Source: Massilia pinisoli (GTDB lineage: Bacteria > Pseudomonadota > Gammaproteobacteria > Burkholderiales > Burkholderiaceae_D). From it: a DNA stretch of 64,000 bases. Position 1 is the stretch's first letter; each line of letters starts with the position of its first letter. The notes beneath the pieces are model-generated. The model was not told the origin of the DNA. It saw only the letters and a program-made list of their open reading frames with translations, and ran no database searches. Positions 35,005 to 43,431 of this stretch are shown here, piece after piece. The position numbers and the translations under genes were made by a program. Where the stretch lies: contig NZ_JANUGW010000002.1 of the NCBI RefSeq assembly GCF_024753285.1, positions 372,001-436,000 of the forward strand. Direction: 5' to 3'.

Positions 35005-35961
35005 ATGACTTCCTTACCTCTCCATTTTCAGCCGGTCGCTTGCGACGAGCCCGGCGTCTATCGCACGTTGTTGGAATCGACGAAGGCGATCCCGTGGCGG
35101 ATCGACTGGGCCACGATGCGCTTTACCTATATCGGTCCGCAGATCGAAGCATTGCTGGGATGGAGCCCGGCGAGCTGGCAATCCGTGAACGACTGGGCCG
35201 ATCGCATCCACGAAGAGGATCGGCAGAAGACGGTCGATTTCTGCGTGGCGCAATCGCAGCGGGGCGTCGATCACGAAGCCGACTACCGGGCCATCACGCG
35301 CCACGGTGACTACGTCTGGATCCGGGACGTCGTGCACGTCGTACGCCGCCCGGATGGCAGCGTCGATTCCCTGGTCGGCTTCATGTTCGACATCACGGCG
35401 CGCAAACAGGCCGAGGAGAAGATCCTTCAATTGCAGCGCGAGCTCGAAATCCTGTCGTACCGCGACAGCCTGACCGGCGTCGCCAACCGGCGCATGTTCG
35501 ACACGGTCTATCCCGTGCAATGGGCGAAGGCGCGCGACACCGGCCACCCGCTGTCGCTCGTCATCGTCGACATCGATTACTTCAAGCAGTACAACGACCA
35601 TTATGGCCACGTGCAAGGCGACGATTGCCTGCGCCGCGTGGCCCAGGCGCTGGACGCGGCTGCGTCGCATCCCGGCAATTTGTGCGCACGCCTCGGTGGC
35701 GAGGAATTCGTGCTGCTCCTGCCGGGGACGGACGCCGAGGGGGCGCGCCATCAAGCGGAGCGCTGCCGCAAGCTGCTGATGCAAGAAGACATCCCGCATG
35801 CCCGTTCGGGGGCGGGGCGCGTGGTGACCATCAGCCTGGGCGTCGGCACCATCGTTCCCACCGCCGATGACGATCCCGGCGTCTTCCTCGACCGGATCGA
35901 CCGCCGCCTGTACCAGGCCAAGTCCGCAGGGCGCGACCGGCTTTGCGACGTCGAAGCATAG
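35005..35961 (+). CDS. PAS-GGDEF diguanylate cyclase
   Basis: This cytoplasmic protein has 318 residues from ATG 35005 (MTSLPLHFQP). An in-frame GTG at 34969 would add twelve residues, and neither start has a strong ribosome site. A PAS domain of the PAS_3 type lies at about 25-140 (WRIDWATMRFTYIGPQIEALLGW, then YVWIRDVVHVVRRPDGS) with a short coiled coil KQAEEKILQLQREL. The GGDEF domain (about 155-315) has DSLTGVANRR, IVDIDYFKQYNDHYGH and an intact LGGEEF active site. No RxxD product-inhibition site is found before it. It probably makes c-di-GMP in response to a small-molecule or redox cue sensed by PAS. It has no transmembrane segment and stands alone. Confidence 0.9.
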   Translation: MTSLPLHFQPVACDEPGVYRTLLESTKAIPWRIDWATMRFTYIGPQIEALLGWSPASWQSVNDWADRIHEEDRQKTVDFCVAQSQRGVDHEADYRAITRHGDYVWIRDVVHVVRRPDGSVDSLVGFMFDITARKQAEEKILQLQRELEILSYRDSLTGVANRRMFDTVYPVQWAKARDTGHPLSLVIVDIDYFKQYNDHYGHVQGDDCLRRVAQALDAAASHPGNLCARLGGEEFVLLLPGTDAEGARHQAERCRKLLMQEDIPHARSGAGRVVTISLGVGTIVPTADDDPGVFLDRIDRRLYQAKSAGRDRLCDVEA

Positions 35962-35992
35962 ATCGCCACACGCCCATTCAGGCGGCCCGACC

Positions 35993-36342
35993 ATGAAACC
36001 GACATCCATTGCGTTCCCACTGTCCGCAACCCTCGCGTTCCCACCATCACACGCGGGCGGGCCAACCTCGTCGAACTGGACGTGAGCGGCCATTGGACGC
36101 TGCATTTCGCAAACCTGGCCAATGGGTTGATGACCGACCCGATGGAGGGCTCGTTCAAGGACGGCCAAGGCATCTTTTATGGCAAGGACACGGTGAACGG
36201 GCGCGAGGTGGCGGTGCGCTTTCTGATCTTGCCGATGAGCGCCGGCCAGTGGCGCTTCGAGCAGGCATATTCGGCCGACGGCGGGCAGCGTTGGGAGACC
36301 AACTGGATCGCCATCGATACCCGCCGCGGCGCGCCCCATTAA
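35993..36342 (+). pseudogene. Remnant of a small secreted or DUF1579-like protein
   Basis: From ATG 35993 the frame gives MKPTSIAFPLSATLAF, resembling a signal peptide, and stops at 36085. A different frame overlapping it reads NLVELDVSGHWTLHFANL and continues to 36342 with DGQGIFYGKDTVNGREVAVRF, RFEQAYSADGGQRWETNW. The latter resembles the C-terminal half of DUF1579-like proteins. The simplest reading is one gene that lost its middle and frame. Alternatively GTG 36082 starts a real 86-residue protein. Confidence 0.4.
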
Positions 36343-37136
36343 TCGCGGGCGACGCGCACCAGGCGTTCCGCCCGCTGGGGCAGCACGATCACGAGCAAGA
36401 GCATGCAGGCGACGAGCGCGCCGGACGCCGCGTACCGGCTCAGCGCGAGGCCGCCGGCCGCGACGGGCTTGTCGAGATAATCGCCGACCGTCGCGCCCAG
36501 CGGCCGCGTGAGGATGAACGCGGCCCAGAACAGCACCGTACGCGATGTGCGCGTCCACCGGTACAGCGCGACGACGACGAGGAGGCCGGCGCCGAACAGC
36601 GCGGCGCCCCCGCCATAGCCGAAGCCCCACCCGGTGTCCGGATCGGCCACCCAGTCGCCGAGCGCCGTGCCGAGCGTCTGCGAAAACAGGATCGTGAGCC
36701 AGTAGAAGATTTCCGCCGCGCGGGTGTCGAGCCGCCGGATCGACACGGAGCCGAGGCTGCGGTGCCACGCGAACAATGTCGCGGCCAGCAGCGCGAACAG
36801 CAGCGCGGAGCCGCCCAGGTGGCCGATGCCGAGCGAGCGGTCGCACAGGTCGGCCAATGTGGTGCCCACCGTCGTCGTGGCGACGATGACGGTCCAGAAC
36901 AGGAACGGATGGAAGCGGCTGGCGCGGATCTGCGCGGCCAGCGCCAGCGCCAGCAGGGCCGCGAACACGCCGGTGCCCGCGAGGTAGCCGAGGTGCATCG
37001 ACATCGTGACGGTGTCGCCGGCCGTCTCGCCGAGCGTCGTCGCGAGGATCTTGATGATCCAGAATCCCAAGGTGACGGCGGGGACCTTGGCCAGGTCGGC
37101 GTGATGGCCATCGTGGGCGGCGGCTGTGGAATGCAT
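36339..37136 (-). CDS. Multi-pass membrane protein of the COG4705 type
   Basis: This 265-residue, very hydrophobic protein has about eight transmembrane segments and starts MHSTAAAHDGHHADLAKVP. It is built from a repeated unit with a Thr/Pro-x-x-Gly-x-x-x-Gly/Ala-Asp turn: TTLGETAGD, TTVGTTLAD, QTLGTALGD and RPLGATVGD. Each lies at the end of a helix beginning FW or FY-W. KVPAVTLGFWIIKILATT is the typical opening of the COG4705 family of uncharacterised inner-membrane proteins. The four conserved Asp-containing turns suggest a polar path across the membrane, but no transport activity is known to me for this family. It overlaps the remnant upstream by a few bases. Confidence 0.75.
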   Translation of the reverse strand: MHSTAAAHDGHHADLAKVPAVTLGFWIIKILATTLGETAGDTVTMSMHLGYLAGTGVFAALLALALAAQIRASRFHPFLFWTVIVATTTVGTTLADLCDRSLGIGHLGGSALLFALLAATLFAWHRSLGSVSIRRLDTRAAEIFYWLTILFSQTLGTALGDWVADPDTGWGFGYGGGAALFGAGLLVVVALYRWTRTSRTVLFWAAFILTRPLGATVGDYLDKPVAAGGLALSRYAASGALVACMLLLVIVLPQRAERLVRVARD

Positions 37137-37257
37137 GGGGACTCCGATGAACGACGATGCGCGCCATCCTAGCCTAATGCCGCGTCCGCCAGCGTGATTT
37201 CTCGGTAACGTCGTGTAGCGGCAGGCGCGATCGCATCCATGCTGGGTTAGCGTGCGA

Positions 37258-37272
37258 CGTCAATCGATAACA
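37258..37272. promoter_or_regulatory. ATCGATAACA word upstream of the DUF3943 gene
   Basis: CGTCAATCGATAACA contains the palindrome ATCGAT (37263-37268) and the TAACA arm seen at 30808-30821. It lies about 60 bases before the ATG at 37333. An operator role is suggested only by recurrence of the word. Confidence 0.3.
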
Positions 37273-37332
37273 TTCGTTATATTTAATTCAACTTCCGGCC
37301 GCATGCGGCCAAGCGATCGTTGGGTTGACGAC

Positions 37333-38751
37333 ATGACGACAACAAAAACAATCTATGGCGCGCTGCTGCTCGCGCTGGCGGCCGGCGCCGCCCGGGCCCA
37401 GGACCCAGTGCCGCCGCCCGTGCAGGACCCGCTGGCCGATCCCGCGCCCCGAACGGCCGATGACCGGCCGTACAAAAGCGATGGCGCGGCCGCGCTGGAA
37501 ATCGTCGGCTTCCAGTTCGCGCTGAACCGCATCGACCACGCGTTCGTCCGCCCCGACGACTACGGCGTGAGCGTGGGGTCGATCCGGCGCAACCTGCACA
37601 GCAGCTGGGTCGTCGACAAGGATCCGTTCGAGATCAACCAGCTGGGCCACCCGTACCAGGGCTCCATGTACTTCGGCCTCGCGCGCAGCAACGGGCTGAC
37701 GTTCTGGGAATCGCTGGGTTATGCGTTCGCCGGCAGCGCCGTGTGGGAGATCGCCGGCGAGACGACGACGCCGTCGCGCAACGACCAGATCACGACGAGC
37801 TTCGGCGGCAGCTTCCTCGGCGAGTCGCTGTACCGGATGGCGAATCTCGTGCTGGAACAGGGCTACGGCCTGTCGCCGCGCTGGCGCGAGGTGGCCGCGA
37901 CCGCCGTGGCGCCGTCGCTGGGGTTCAACCGCTACGTGCGCCCGGGGCGCGCGGGCGCCATCTGGCCCAGCAACAGCCCGGCCGTCTACACGCGACTGCA
38001 GCTGGGGGCCGGCGGCATCTCGCGGCGCATCGTCGGGCCGTCGCTGGCGCCGCGCCGCAACGAGCTCGCGGCCGATTTCGCCCTCGACTACGGCCAGCCC
38101 GGCAAGCCCGGCTACACGTACCACCGGCCGTTCGACTATTTCCTGTTCCGCCTGCGGCTGTCGAACGTGCAGGGCGTCGAAAGTCTCGCGTCGCGCGGCC
38201 TGCTGGTCGGCGCGCCGTATGCGGCCGGCAGCGCCGTGCGCGGCATCGCCGGGCTGTACGGCAGCTACGACTACCTCGCGCCGCAGGTGTTCCGCGTCGC
38301 CAGCACGGGCCTGTCGCTGGGGACCAACGCGCAGTGGCGGCTGGCGGACGTCCTCACGCTGCAGGGCCATGCGTCGGCCGGCGTGGGCTACACGTCGACG
38401 GGCACGATCCGCGCCAGCACGAGCGGGCAGTACAACTACGGCTTCGCCCCGCAGGCGATGGTGATGGTGCGCCTGATCGGCGGCGGCAAGGTGTCGCTCG
38501 ACGCCACCGCGCGTAAATTCTTCGACGGCAAGCTGACGAGTCCCGAGACCGGCGGCACCGACCGCGTGTTCCGCGGCGACGCGTCGCTGACGTACCGGTT
38601 CGCCACGCACCACGCCGTGGCGCTGAAGTACATCACGTCGCGCCGGACGTTCGCGTTCGCGGGCGTGCCGGAACGGCAGCAGCGGCGCGACACGGTCGGT
38701 CTGTACTACAGCTATGAGCCGACTGGAGGCCTCGGCGCCGTGAACTGGTGA
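37333..38751 (+). CDS. DUF3943 domain protein, exported
   Basis: This 472-residue protein has a clean signal peptide, MTTTKTIYGALLLALAAGAARA, before QDPVPPPVQDPL; this fixes the ATG at 37333 even though the frame is open further upstream. The region about 70-200 matches DUF3943 (WVVDKDPFEINQLGHPYQGSMYFGLARSNG is the typical core, then SLGYAFAGSAVWEIAGE). From about 240 to the end, alternating aromatic/hydrophobic strands and a terminal YYSYEPTGGLGAVNW suggest an outer-membrane beta-barrel. Proteins of this family are predicted to be outer-membrane proteins of unknown role. It is a single gene with no obvious partner. Confidence 0.82.
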   Translation: MTTTKTIYGALLLALAAGAARAQDPVPPPVQDPLADPAPRTADDRPYKSDGAAALEIVGFQFALNRIDHAFVRPDDYGVSVGSIRRNLHSSWVVDKDPFEINQLGHPYQGSMYFGLARSNGLTFWESLGYAFAGSAVWEIAGETTTPSRNDQITTSFGGSFLGESLYRMANLVLEQGYGLSPRWREVAATAVAPSLGFNRYVRPGRAGAIWPSNSPAVYTRLQLGAGGISRRIVGPSLAPRRNELAADFALDYGQPGKPGYTYHRPFDYFLFRLRLSNVQGVESLASRGLLVGAPYAAGSAVRGIAGLYGSYDYLAPQVFRVASTGLSLGTNAQWRLADVLTLQGHASAGVGYTSTGTIRASTSGQYNYGFAPQAMVMVRLIGGGKVSLDATARKFFDGKLTSPETGGTDRVFRGDASLTYRFATHHAVALKYITSRRTFAFAGVPERQQRRDTVGLYYSYEPTGGLGAVNW

Positions 38752-38844
38752 CGTGCGCCGGCGACGGCGATGGGAGGTGTATCCCTGCGTATCACCTTGT
38801 GAGAAACTGGCTGTATTTTACGTTTCTTCAACGGCATCCCGCCC

Positions 38845-39447
38845 ATGCATCACATCGAAAAAACAGTCGTCGCCGCGCCCATGAACGGTGACTTGTGGGA
38901 CCTGCTGGCCGCACGCCGCCACGTGGGCCTGCGCCGGCTCGTGGCGCCGGGCCCCGACGATGCGGTGCTGGCGCGCATCCTGGAGGCGGCCGCGCAAGCG
39001 CCCGACCACGGCCTGCTGCGTCCGTGGCGCTTCGTGCTCGTCCCACAGGCGCGGCGCGACGACCTGGGTGCCGTCTTCGAGGAAGCGCTCGTGGCGCGCG
39101 ACCCGGCGGCCGACGATGCCACGCGCGCGGCCGCGCGCGCGAAGGCGCAGCACGCGCCATGCGTGCTCGTCGCGATCCTCGTCGACGATCCCGCGACGCC
39201 CGTCCCGGGCACCGACAAGCTCGTGTCGCTGGGCTGCGCGATCCAGAACATGCTGCTGGCCGCGCAGGCGCTGGGCGTCTCCAGCGGGCTCGCGAGCGGC
39301 GGCGCGCTGGAGACGCCCGGCATGCGCCGCCTGTTGCGCCTTTCCGCGCACGAGCGCGCCATTTGTTTCATCGGCTTCGGCACGGCCGGCGCGATGAAGC
39401 CACCGCGGCCGCGGCCGCAGCCCGCGCAATTTTTTTCGAGCCTGTAG
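38845..39447 (+). CDS. Nitroreductase family protein (YdjA-like)
   Basis: This 200-residue flavin enzyme of the nitroreductase fold starts MHHIEKTVVAAPMNGDLWDLLAARRHVGL. The FMN-binding Arg region is RRHVGLRRL, LEAAAQAPDHGLLRPWRFVLV carries the His/Pro motif typical of YdjA/RutE-like members, and LGCAIQNMLLAAQALGVSSGL is the dimer helix. FIGFGTAG near the end binds the FMN phosphate region in relatives. The compact size and missing C-terminal extension fit the YdjA group, whose physiological substrates are unclear. It is monocistronic, 92 bases after the DUF3943 gene. Confidence 0.88.
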   Translation: MHHIEKTVVAAPMNGDLWDLLAARRHVGLRRLVAPGPDDAVLARILEAAAQAPDHGLLRPWRFVLVPQARRDDLGAVFEEALVARDPAADDATRAAARAKAQHAPCVLVAILVDDPATPVPGTDKLVSLGCAIQNMLLAAQALGVSSGLASGGALETPGMRRLLRLSAHERAICFIGFGTAGAMKPPRPRPQPAQFFSSL

Positions 39448-39527
39448 CGCCCAGGGACGCATCGGCGTTTGTCGTAGAAATTGTGACATCGCCCGCGTGC
39501 AGAATTGCCTGAAACGGGCCTATCGCT

Positions 39528-39563
39528 TGTCATACAGGCACTGGAAGTGTCTTTGTTATGACA
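39528..39563. promoter_or_regulatory. Inverted repeat upstream of the signalling operon
   Basis: TGTCATA (39528-39534) and TATGACA (39557-39563) form a perfect 7-bp dyad with a 22-base spacer, about 80 bases before the first signalling gene. It could be an operator or a leader stem. Nothing else was recognised in the 194-base gap. Confidence 0.35.
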
Positions 39564-39641
39564 CAGTCGGTGCAATACACGAACATTCTCCACGGCAATG
39601 TTTTATAGTTCCGGTGTACGGCTTGATTTATCTTAAGCCTT

Positions 39642-42257
39642 GTGAGTTCTTCAGACACTGCCATGACCGCAGCCAATACACAACATCCAGCGACCACCGA
39701 CCGCAGCATCATTTGCGGTCCGGTGCGGTCCGCCCCGGTGCCGGTGCCGCCTTGCCCCGCCGGGTACGTCGCGCTGGAATGGCTCGAGCACGCACCCGGT
39801 TTCGTCGCCTGCCTCGTCGGCCCCGACTTCGTGTTCGCCCACGCGAACGACGCGTACAAGCGGCTGGTGGGGCGCGCGGACCTCGTCGGCCTGCCGTTCC
39901 ACGTCGCGCTGCCGGACGTGGCCGAACAGGGCGTCATGCCCCTGTTGAAGAGCGCCATGGCGACGGGCGAACGACTCGTGCAGAGCGCCCGCCCGGTGCA
40001 TCTCGCGAGCCCAGACGGCGGCACCCAGCTGCGCTACGTCGACTTCGTCGCCCAGCCCATCCCGCACGGCGGGGCGGAAGGCGGCACGGCCCTGCTGATC
40101 CTGGGCAGCGACGTCACGATGGAGACCGTGTCGCAGCGCGACCTGGAGTTCAGCCTCACGCACGACGTGGTGACGGGCCTGCCGAACCATGCGCTGTTCC
40201 GCGACCGGCTCGAGCACGCGCTGCGGCGCGCGGCGCGGGCCCAGCATCCGCTGCAGGTGGCCGCGCTGCGTCCCGACCTGTTCAAGCGGGTCAACGCCCT
40301 CGTCGGCAGCGAAAGCGGCCAGCGCATCCTCCACGAGATCGCGCGCCGCATCGAGCGCGCGGCCGGGCCGGAGGCGACGGTCGCCAGCGACAAGGGCGAC
40401 AAATTCCTGATCCTGCTGGAAGGCGGGCAGCAGCCGCAGGCGGCGAGCACGATCCAGGACATCGTCCGCGCCGTGGCGGAGCCGTTCGACCACGCCGACC
40501 AGGCCGTGTACGTCACGTGCTCCGTCGGCGCCGCCGCGTTTCCCTTGAGCGGCCAGACGGCGGACAGCCTGCTGCTGGCGGCCGACCGCGCCCTCGCGCG
40601 CGCGAAGGAAGCGGGTGCGGGCGTGGTGCGCTGGGACGACACGCCGCCGGACGGCGCCGACATCGAGCGGCTGCGCCTCGGTTTCGCGCTGCGTGAAGCG
40701 CTGGCGGACGGCAAGCTGCAAGTCCGTTACCAGCCGCGCGTCGACCTCGTGACGGGGGCGATCACCGCGGTGGAAGCGTCGGTGCACTGGGACCGCGACG
40801 GCGAGACGGTGGCGCCGGCCACGCTGACCGGGATCGCCGACGAATGCGGCTTGAGCGGCGACCTCGGTCACTGGGTGCTGCGCACGGCGTGCGCGCACGC
40901 GGCGGGGTGGCGCGCGCAGGGCCTGACGGCGGTGCGCGTTGCCGTGAACCTGACGGCGCACCAGTTCACGATGTGCGACCCGGAGCAGTCGATCGCGGCG
41001 GCGCTCGCGGAGGCCGGCCTGCCGGCGGACGGCCTCGACCTGGGACTGACGGAAAACCTGCTGATGGGCGACATGGAGCGTGCCGTCGCGTGCCTGCAGG
41101 CGCTGCGCAACCTCGGCATCCGCCTGTGCCTCGCGGGCTTCGGCACCGGCTACTCCAGCCTCGCCAACCTGCAGCGCCTCCCGCTCGACGTGCTCAAGAT
41201 CGACGGCTCGTTCCTCACGCGCGTGCCGGACGAGGAGGGCGCCGCCGCCGTGGTGAACGCCATCGTCACGATGGGCCATAGCCTGGGCATGCGCGTCGTC
41301 GCCGACGGCGTCGAGCGCGAACCGCAGTGCGAATTCCTGTCGCGCCATATGTGCGACGAGGTGCAGGGCGGCTACGTGTCGTTTCCGCTGGCCGTCGACG
41401 CCATGACCGCGATGCTGCGGGCGGGCGCCGGCCTGGCACCGCGCCTGCTGCGCTTCAACCGCACGCAGCCCACCTTGCTGCTCGTGGACGACGAGCCGAG
41501 CATCCTGTCGTCGCTGCGGCGCCTGCTGCGCGGCGACGGCTACCGCATCCTCACGGCGAACAGCGGCAGCGAGGGCTTGCAGATCCTGGCGGAGAACGCC
41601 GTCGACGTGATCGTGTCGGACCAGCGCATGCCGGAGATGACCGGCGTGGAATTCCTGCGCAAGGTCCGCCAGTCGTACCCGGACACCGTGCGCATCGTGC
41701 TGTCCGGCTTCACGGAGCTGCAGACGGTGACGGACGCCGTCAACGCGGGCGCGATCTACAAATTCCTCACGAAGCCTTGGGACGACGAGCAACTCCGCAG
41801 CCATATCCAGGAAGCCGTCGCGTACAGCGCGATGGCCAACGAGAACCGGCTGCTCGCGCTGCAGGTGCGCACGGCGAACCAGAAACTCGCCGCCGTGAAC
41901 CGCCAGCTCGAGACGGTGCTGGCGCGCCAGCAAAGCGAAATCGAGCGCGGCGAGATCAGCCTGGACATCGTCCATGAGGCCCTCGACAACGTGCCCGTAC
42001 CCGTGCTGGCCAGCGACGACCTCGGTATCGTCGTGCTCGCGAACCGGGCCGCGCAAGGCATGTTCGCGGCGTACGGGCTCCTGCTCGGCTGCGACGTGCG
42101 CCAGCTGTTCCCCGACCTGCCTGACCGCATGGAGGAAGGCGCCGGATTCTCGTTCGACTACGAGCACGAGGGCAAGCGCTTCGCGGCCAGCGTGCAGCCG
42201 ATGGGCAGCGGCAGCCAGTCGCGCGGCTGGCTGATCGCGGTGACTTTGCCGGCATGA
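39642..42257 (+). CDS. PAS-GGDEF-EAL-REC-PAS protein with degenerate GGDEF and EAL sites
   Basis: This 871-residue protein starts at GTG 39642 (ATG 39663 is possible). An N-terminal PAS (about 40-165) is followed by a GGDEF fold (about 170-335) whose active site reads SDKGDKF instead of GGDEF. The EAL fold (about 345-590) has VEASVHW for EALLRW, LAGFGTGYSSL for [10 protein letters not shown] and VADGVE for VAEGVE. Two metal-binding Asp are therefore lost. Next come a receiver domain (about 605-725) with an intact phosphoacceptor Asp660 in VIVSDQRMPEM and Lys in LTKPW, a coiled coil, and a short PAS (about 775-870). Both turnover domains look inactive, so a c-di-GMP sensor or scaffold controlled by phosphorylation is the best inference. 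Its stop overlaps the next start. Confidence 0.9.
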   Translation: MSSSDTAMTAANTQHPATTDRSIICGPVRSAPVPVPPCPAGYVALEWLEHAPGFVACLVGPDFVFAHANDAYKRLVGRADLVGLPFHVALPDVAEQGVMPLLKSAMATGERLVQSARPVHLASPDGGTQLRYVDFVAQPIPHGGAEGGTALLILGSDVTMETVSQRDLEFSLTHDVVTGLPNHALFRDRLEHALRRAARAQHPLQVAALRPDLFKRVNALVGSESGQRILHEIARRIERAAGPEATVASDKGDKFLILLEGGQQPQAASTIQDIVRAVAEPFDHADQAVYVTCSVGAAAFPLSGQTADSLLLAADRALARAKEAGAGVVRWDDTPPDGADIERLRLGFALREALADGKLQVRYQPRVDLVTGAITAVEASVHWDRDGETVAPATLTGIADECGLSGDLGHWVLRTACAHAAGWRAQGLTAVRVAVNLTAHQFTMCDPEQSIAAALAEAGLPADGLDLGLTENLLMGDMERAVACLQALRNLGIRLCLAGFGTGYSSLANLQRLPLDVLKIDGSFLTRVPDEEGAAAVVNAIVTMGHSLGMRVVADGVEREPQCEFLSRHMCDEVQGGYVSFPLAVDAMTAMLRAGAGLAPRLLRFNRTQPTLLLVDDEPSILSSLRRLLRGDGYRILTANSGSEGLQILAENAVDVIVSDQRMPEMTGVEFLRKVRQSYPDTVRIVLSGFTELQTVTDAVNAGAIYKFLTKPWDDEQLRSHIQEAVAYSAMANENRLLALQVRTANQKLAAVNRQLETVLARQQSEIERGEISLDIVHEALDNVPVPVLASDDLGIVVLANRAAQGMFAAYGLLLGCDVRQLFPDLPDRMEEGAGFSFDYEHEGKRFAASVQPMGSGSQSRGWLIAVTLPA

Positions 42258-42580
42258 CGACGATGACACGGTTCCGAGCAGTTCCCATCGACGAGGCCCG
42301 CGAAGGCGCCGTCCTCTACGACGACGTGCGCGACGCGGCGGGCAACGTCCTCCTGCCCAGGGCGACGGCGCTGGACGGCGCGATGCTGCGGGCGCTCGTC
42401 CGGCGCGGCGTCGCGACGCTGCACGTCGTCGCCGACGTGCCCGCGCCGGACCACCTCGCCGCCGAGCGCGCGCGCGTGCGGGCGCGCCTGGCGTACCTGT
42501 GCCGGCACGCGGGCGACGGCCCCGCGAACGGCCTGTTGCGCCTCGTCGTCGAGCAGTACCGCCTGGCGGAGTTGCCATGA
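42254..42580 (+). CDS. Small protein resembling the N-terminal domain of HD-GYP regulators
   Basis: This 108-residue protein overlaps the preceding stop (ATGA) and the following start, so it is translationally coupled. The stretch AVPIDEAREGAVLYDDVRDAAGNVLLPRATALD resembles the beta domain often found before HD-GYP and HDOD domains (patterns like GMVLAEDVYDANGRLLLP). The rest is helical and Arg/Leu-rich. There is no catalytic motif, signal or membrane segment. It may be a stand-alone adaptor for the HDOD protein that follows. I do not recognise a named family. Confidence 0.7.
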   Translation: MTTMTRFRAVPIDEAREGAVLYDDVRDAAGNVLLPRATALDGAMLRALVRRGVATLHVVADVPAPDHLAAERARVRARLAYLCRHAGDGPANGLLRLVVEQYRLAELP

Positions 42581-43431
42581 CCGCACGGGACGTCACCTTC
42601 GTGGTGAACAATCTGCGCGACCTGCCGGCCCTGCCGTCCGTCGTCCTCGACCTGATCAGCGCCTTCGGGCGCGACGACATCGACGTGACGACATTGGCGG
42701 ACAAGATGTCGATGGACCAGGGCATGGCGGCGAAGATCCTGCGCATCGCGAACTCGTCGTTCTACGGCCTGGCCGGGAAGGTCAGGACGGTCAGGCAGGC
42801 CGTCCTCGTGCTCGGGTTCGACAATGCGCGCGCGCTGGCCGTCGCGAGCAAGGTCATCGACCATTTCGCGGGTGCGCACCGGGCCCGCATCGCCGAATTC
42901 TGGCGCCATTCGATCGCGACGGCGGTGTGCGCGCGCAGCCTGGCACGCCACGCGGGCCTGGACCACGATGCCGCGTTCATCGCGGGCCTGCTGCACGACA
43001 TCGGCCGGCTCGTATTGGCCGTCGGTTTCCCCGACGAGTATGCGCGCGTGCTCGACGCGTGCGCGGCCGACGAGGCGACGCTCCATGAGGCCGAGCTGCG
43101 CATCCTCGGCGTGGACCACGAGCGTGTCGGGCAGATGCTGGCCGAGGCGTGGAAATTCCCGCCCGTGATCCGGCGCGCGATCGGCAACCACCACGCGCCG
43201 GCCGGCGCCGACCTGGCCGACATCCCCGGCGTCGTGCACGCGGCCAATGCGGTGGTGCTGGCGCTCGACCTGGACGGCGCCACGCACGCCGCCGTGCCCC
43301 CGCTGCTGGACGGGGCCTGGGACAGGCTGCGCCTTACCGATTCACACCTGCTGGCCGCCTGCCGCGAGACGGAAGGACAGTTCGAGGAAGCGTGCCGCCT
43401 GCTGATGCGAAGCGAGGATCATGAACGATAA
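42577..43431 (+). CDS. HDOD domain signalling protein
   Basis: This 284-residue protein starts at ATG 42577, overlapping the previous stop. The HDOD domain (about 8-210) begins NNLRDLPALPSVVLDLISAFG, includes SMDQGMAAKILRIANSSFYG and AVLVLGFDNARALA, and carries an HD-like HSIATAVCARSLARHAG and LLHDIGRLVLAV. HDOD domains are related to HD phosphohydrolases but usually regulate rather than hydrolyse; here the HD pair (LLHDIG) is kept. HHAPAG near residue 206 is the usual terminal His pair. In other bacteria such proteins relay two-component signals into motility and c-di-GMP circuits. The neighbours support that kind of job here. It overlaps the kinase gene by 11 bases. Confidence 0.9.
   Translation: MTARDVTFVVNNLRDLPALPSVVLDLISAFGRDDIDVTTLADKMSMDQGMAAKILRIANSSFYGLAGKVRTVRQAVLVLGFDNARALAVASKVIDHFAGAHRARIAEFWRHSIATAVCARSLARHAGLDHDAAFIAGLLHDIGRLVLAVGFPDEYARVLDACAADEATLHEAELRILGVDHERVGQMLAEAWKFPPVIRRAIGNHHAPAGADLADIPGVVHAANAVVLALDLDGATHAAVPPLLDGAWDRLRLTDSHLLAACRETEGQFEEACRLLMRSEDHER

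Noticed and set aside
39651..42746. 1031-codon antisense frame over the first signalling gene
   Set aside because: Shadow frame; the plus strand shows PAS, GGDEF, EAL and REC domains.
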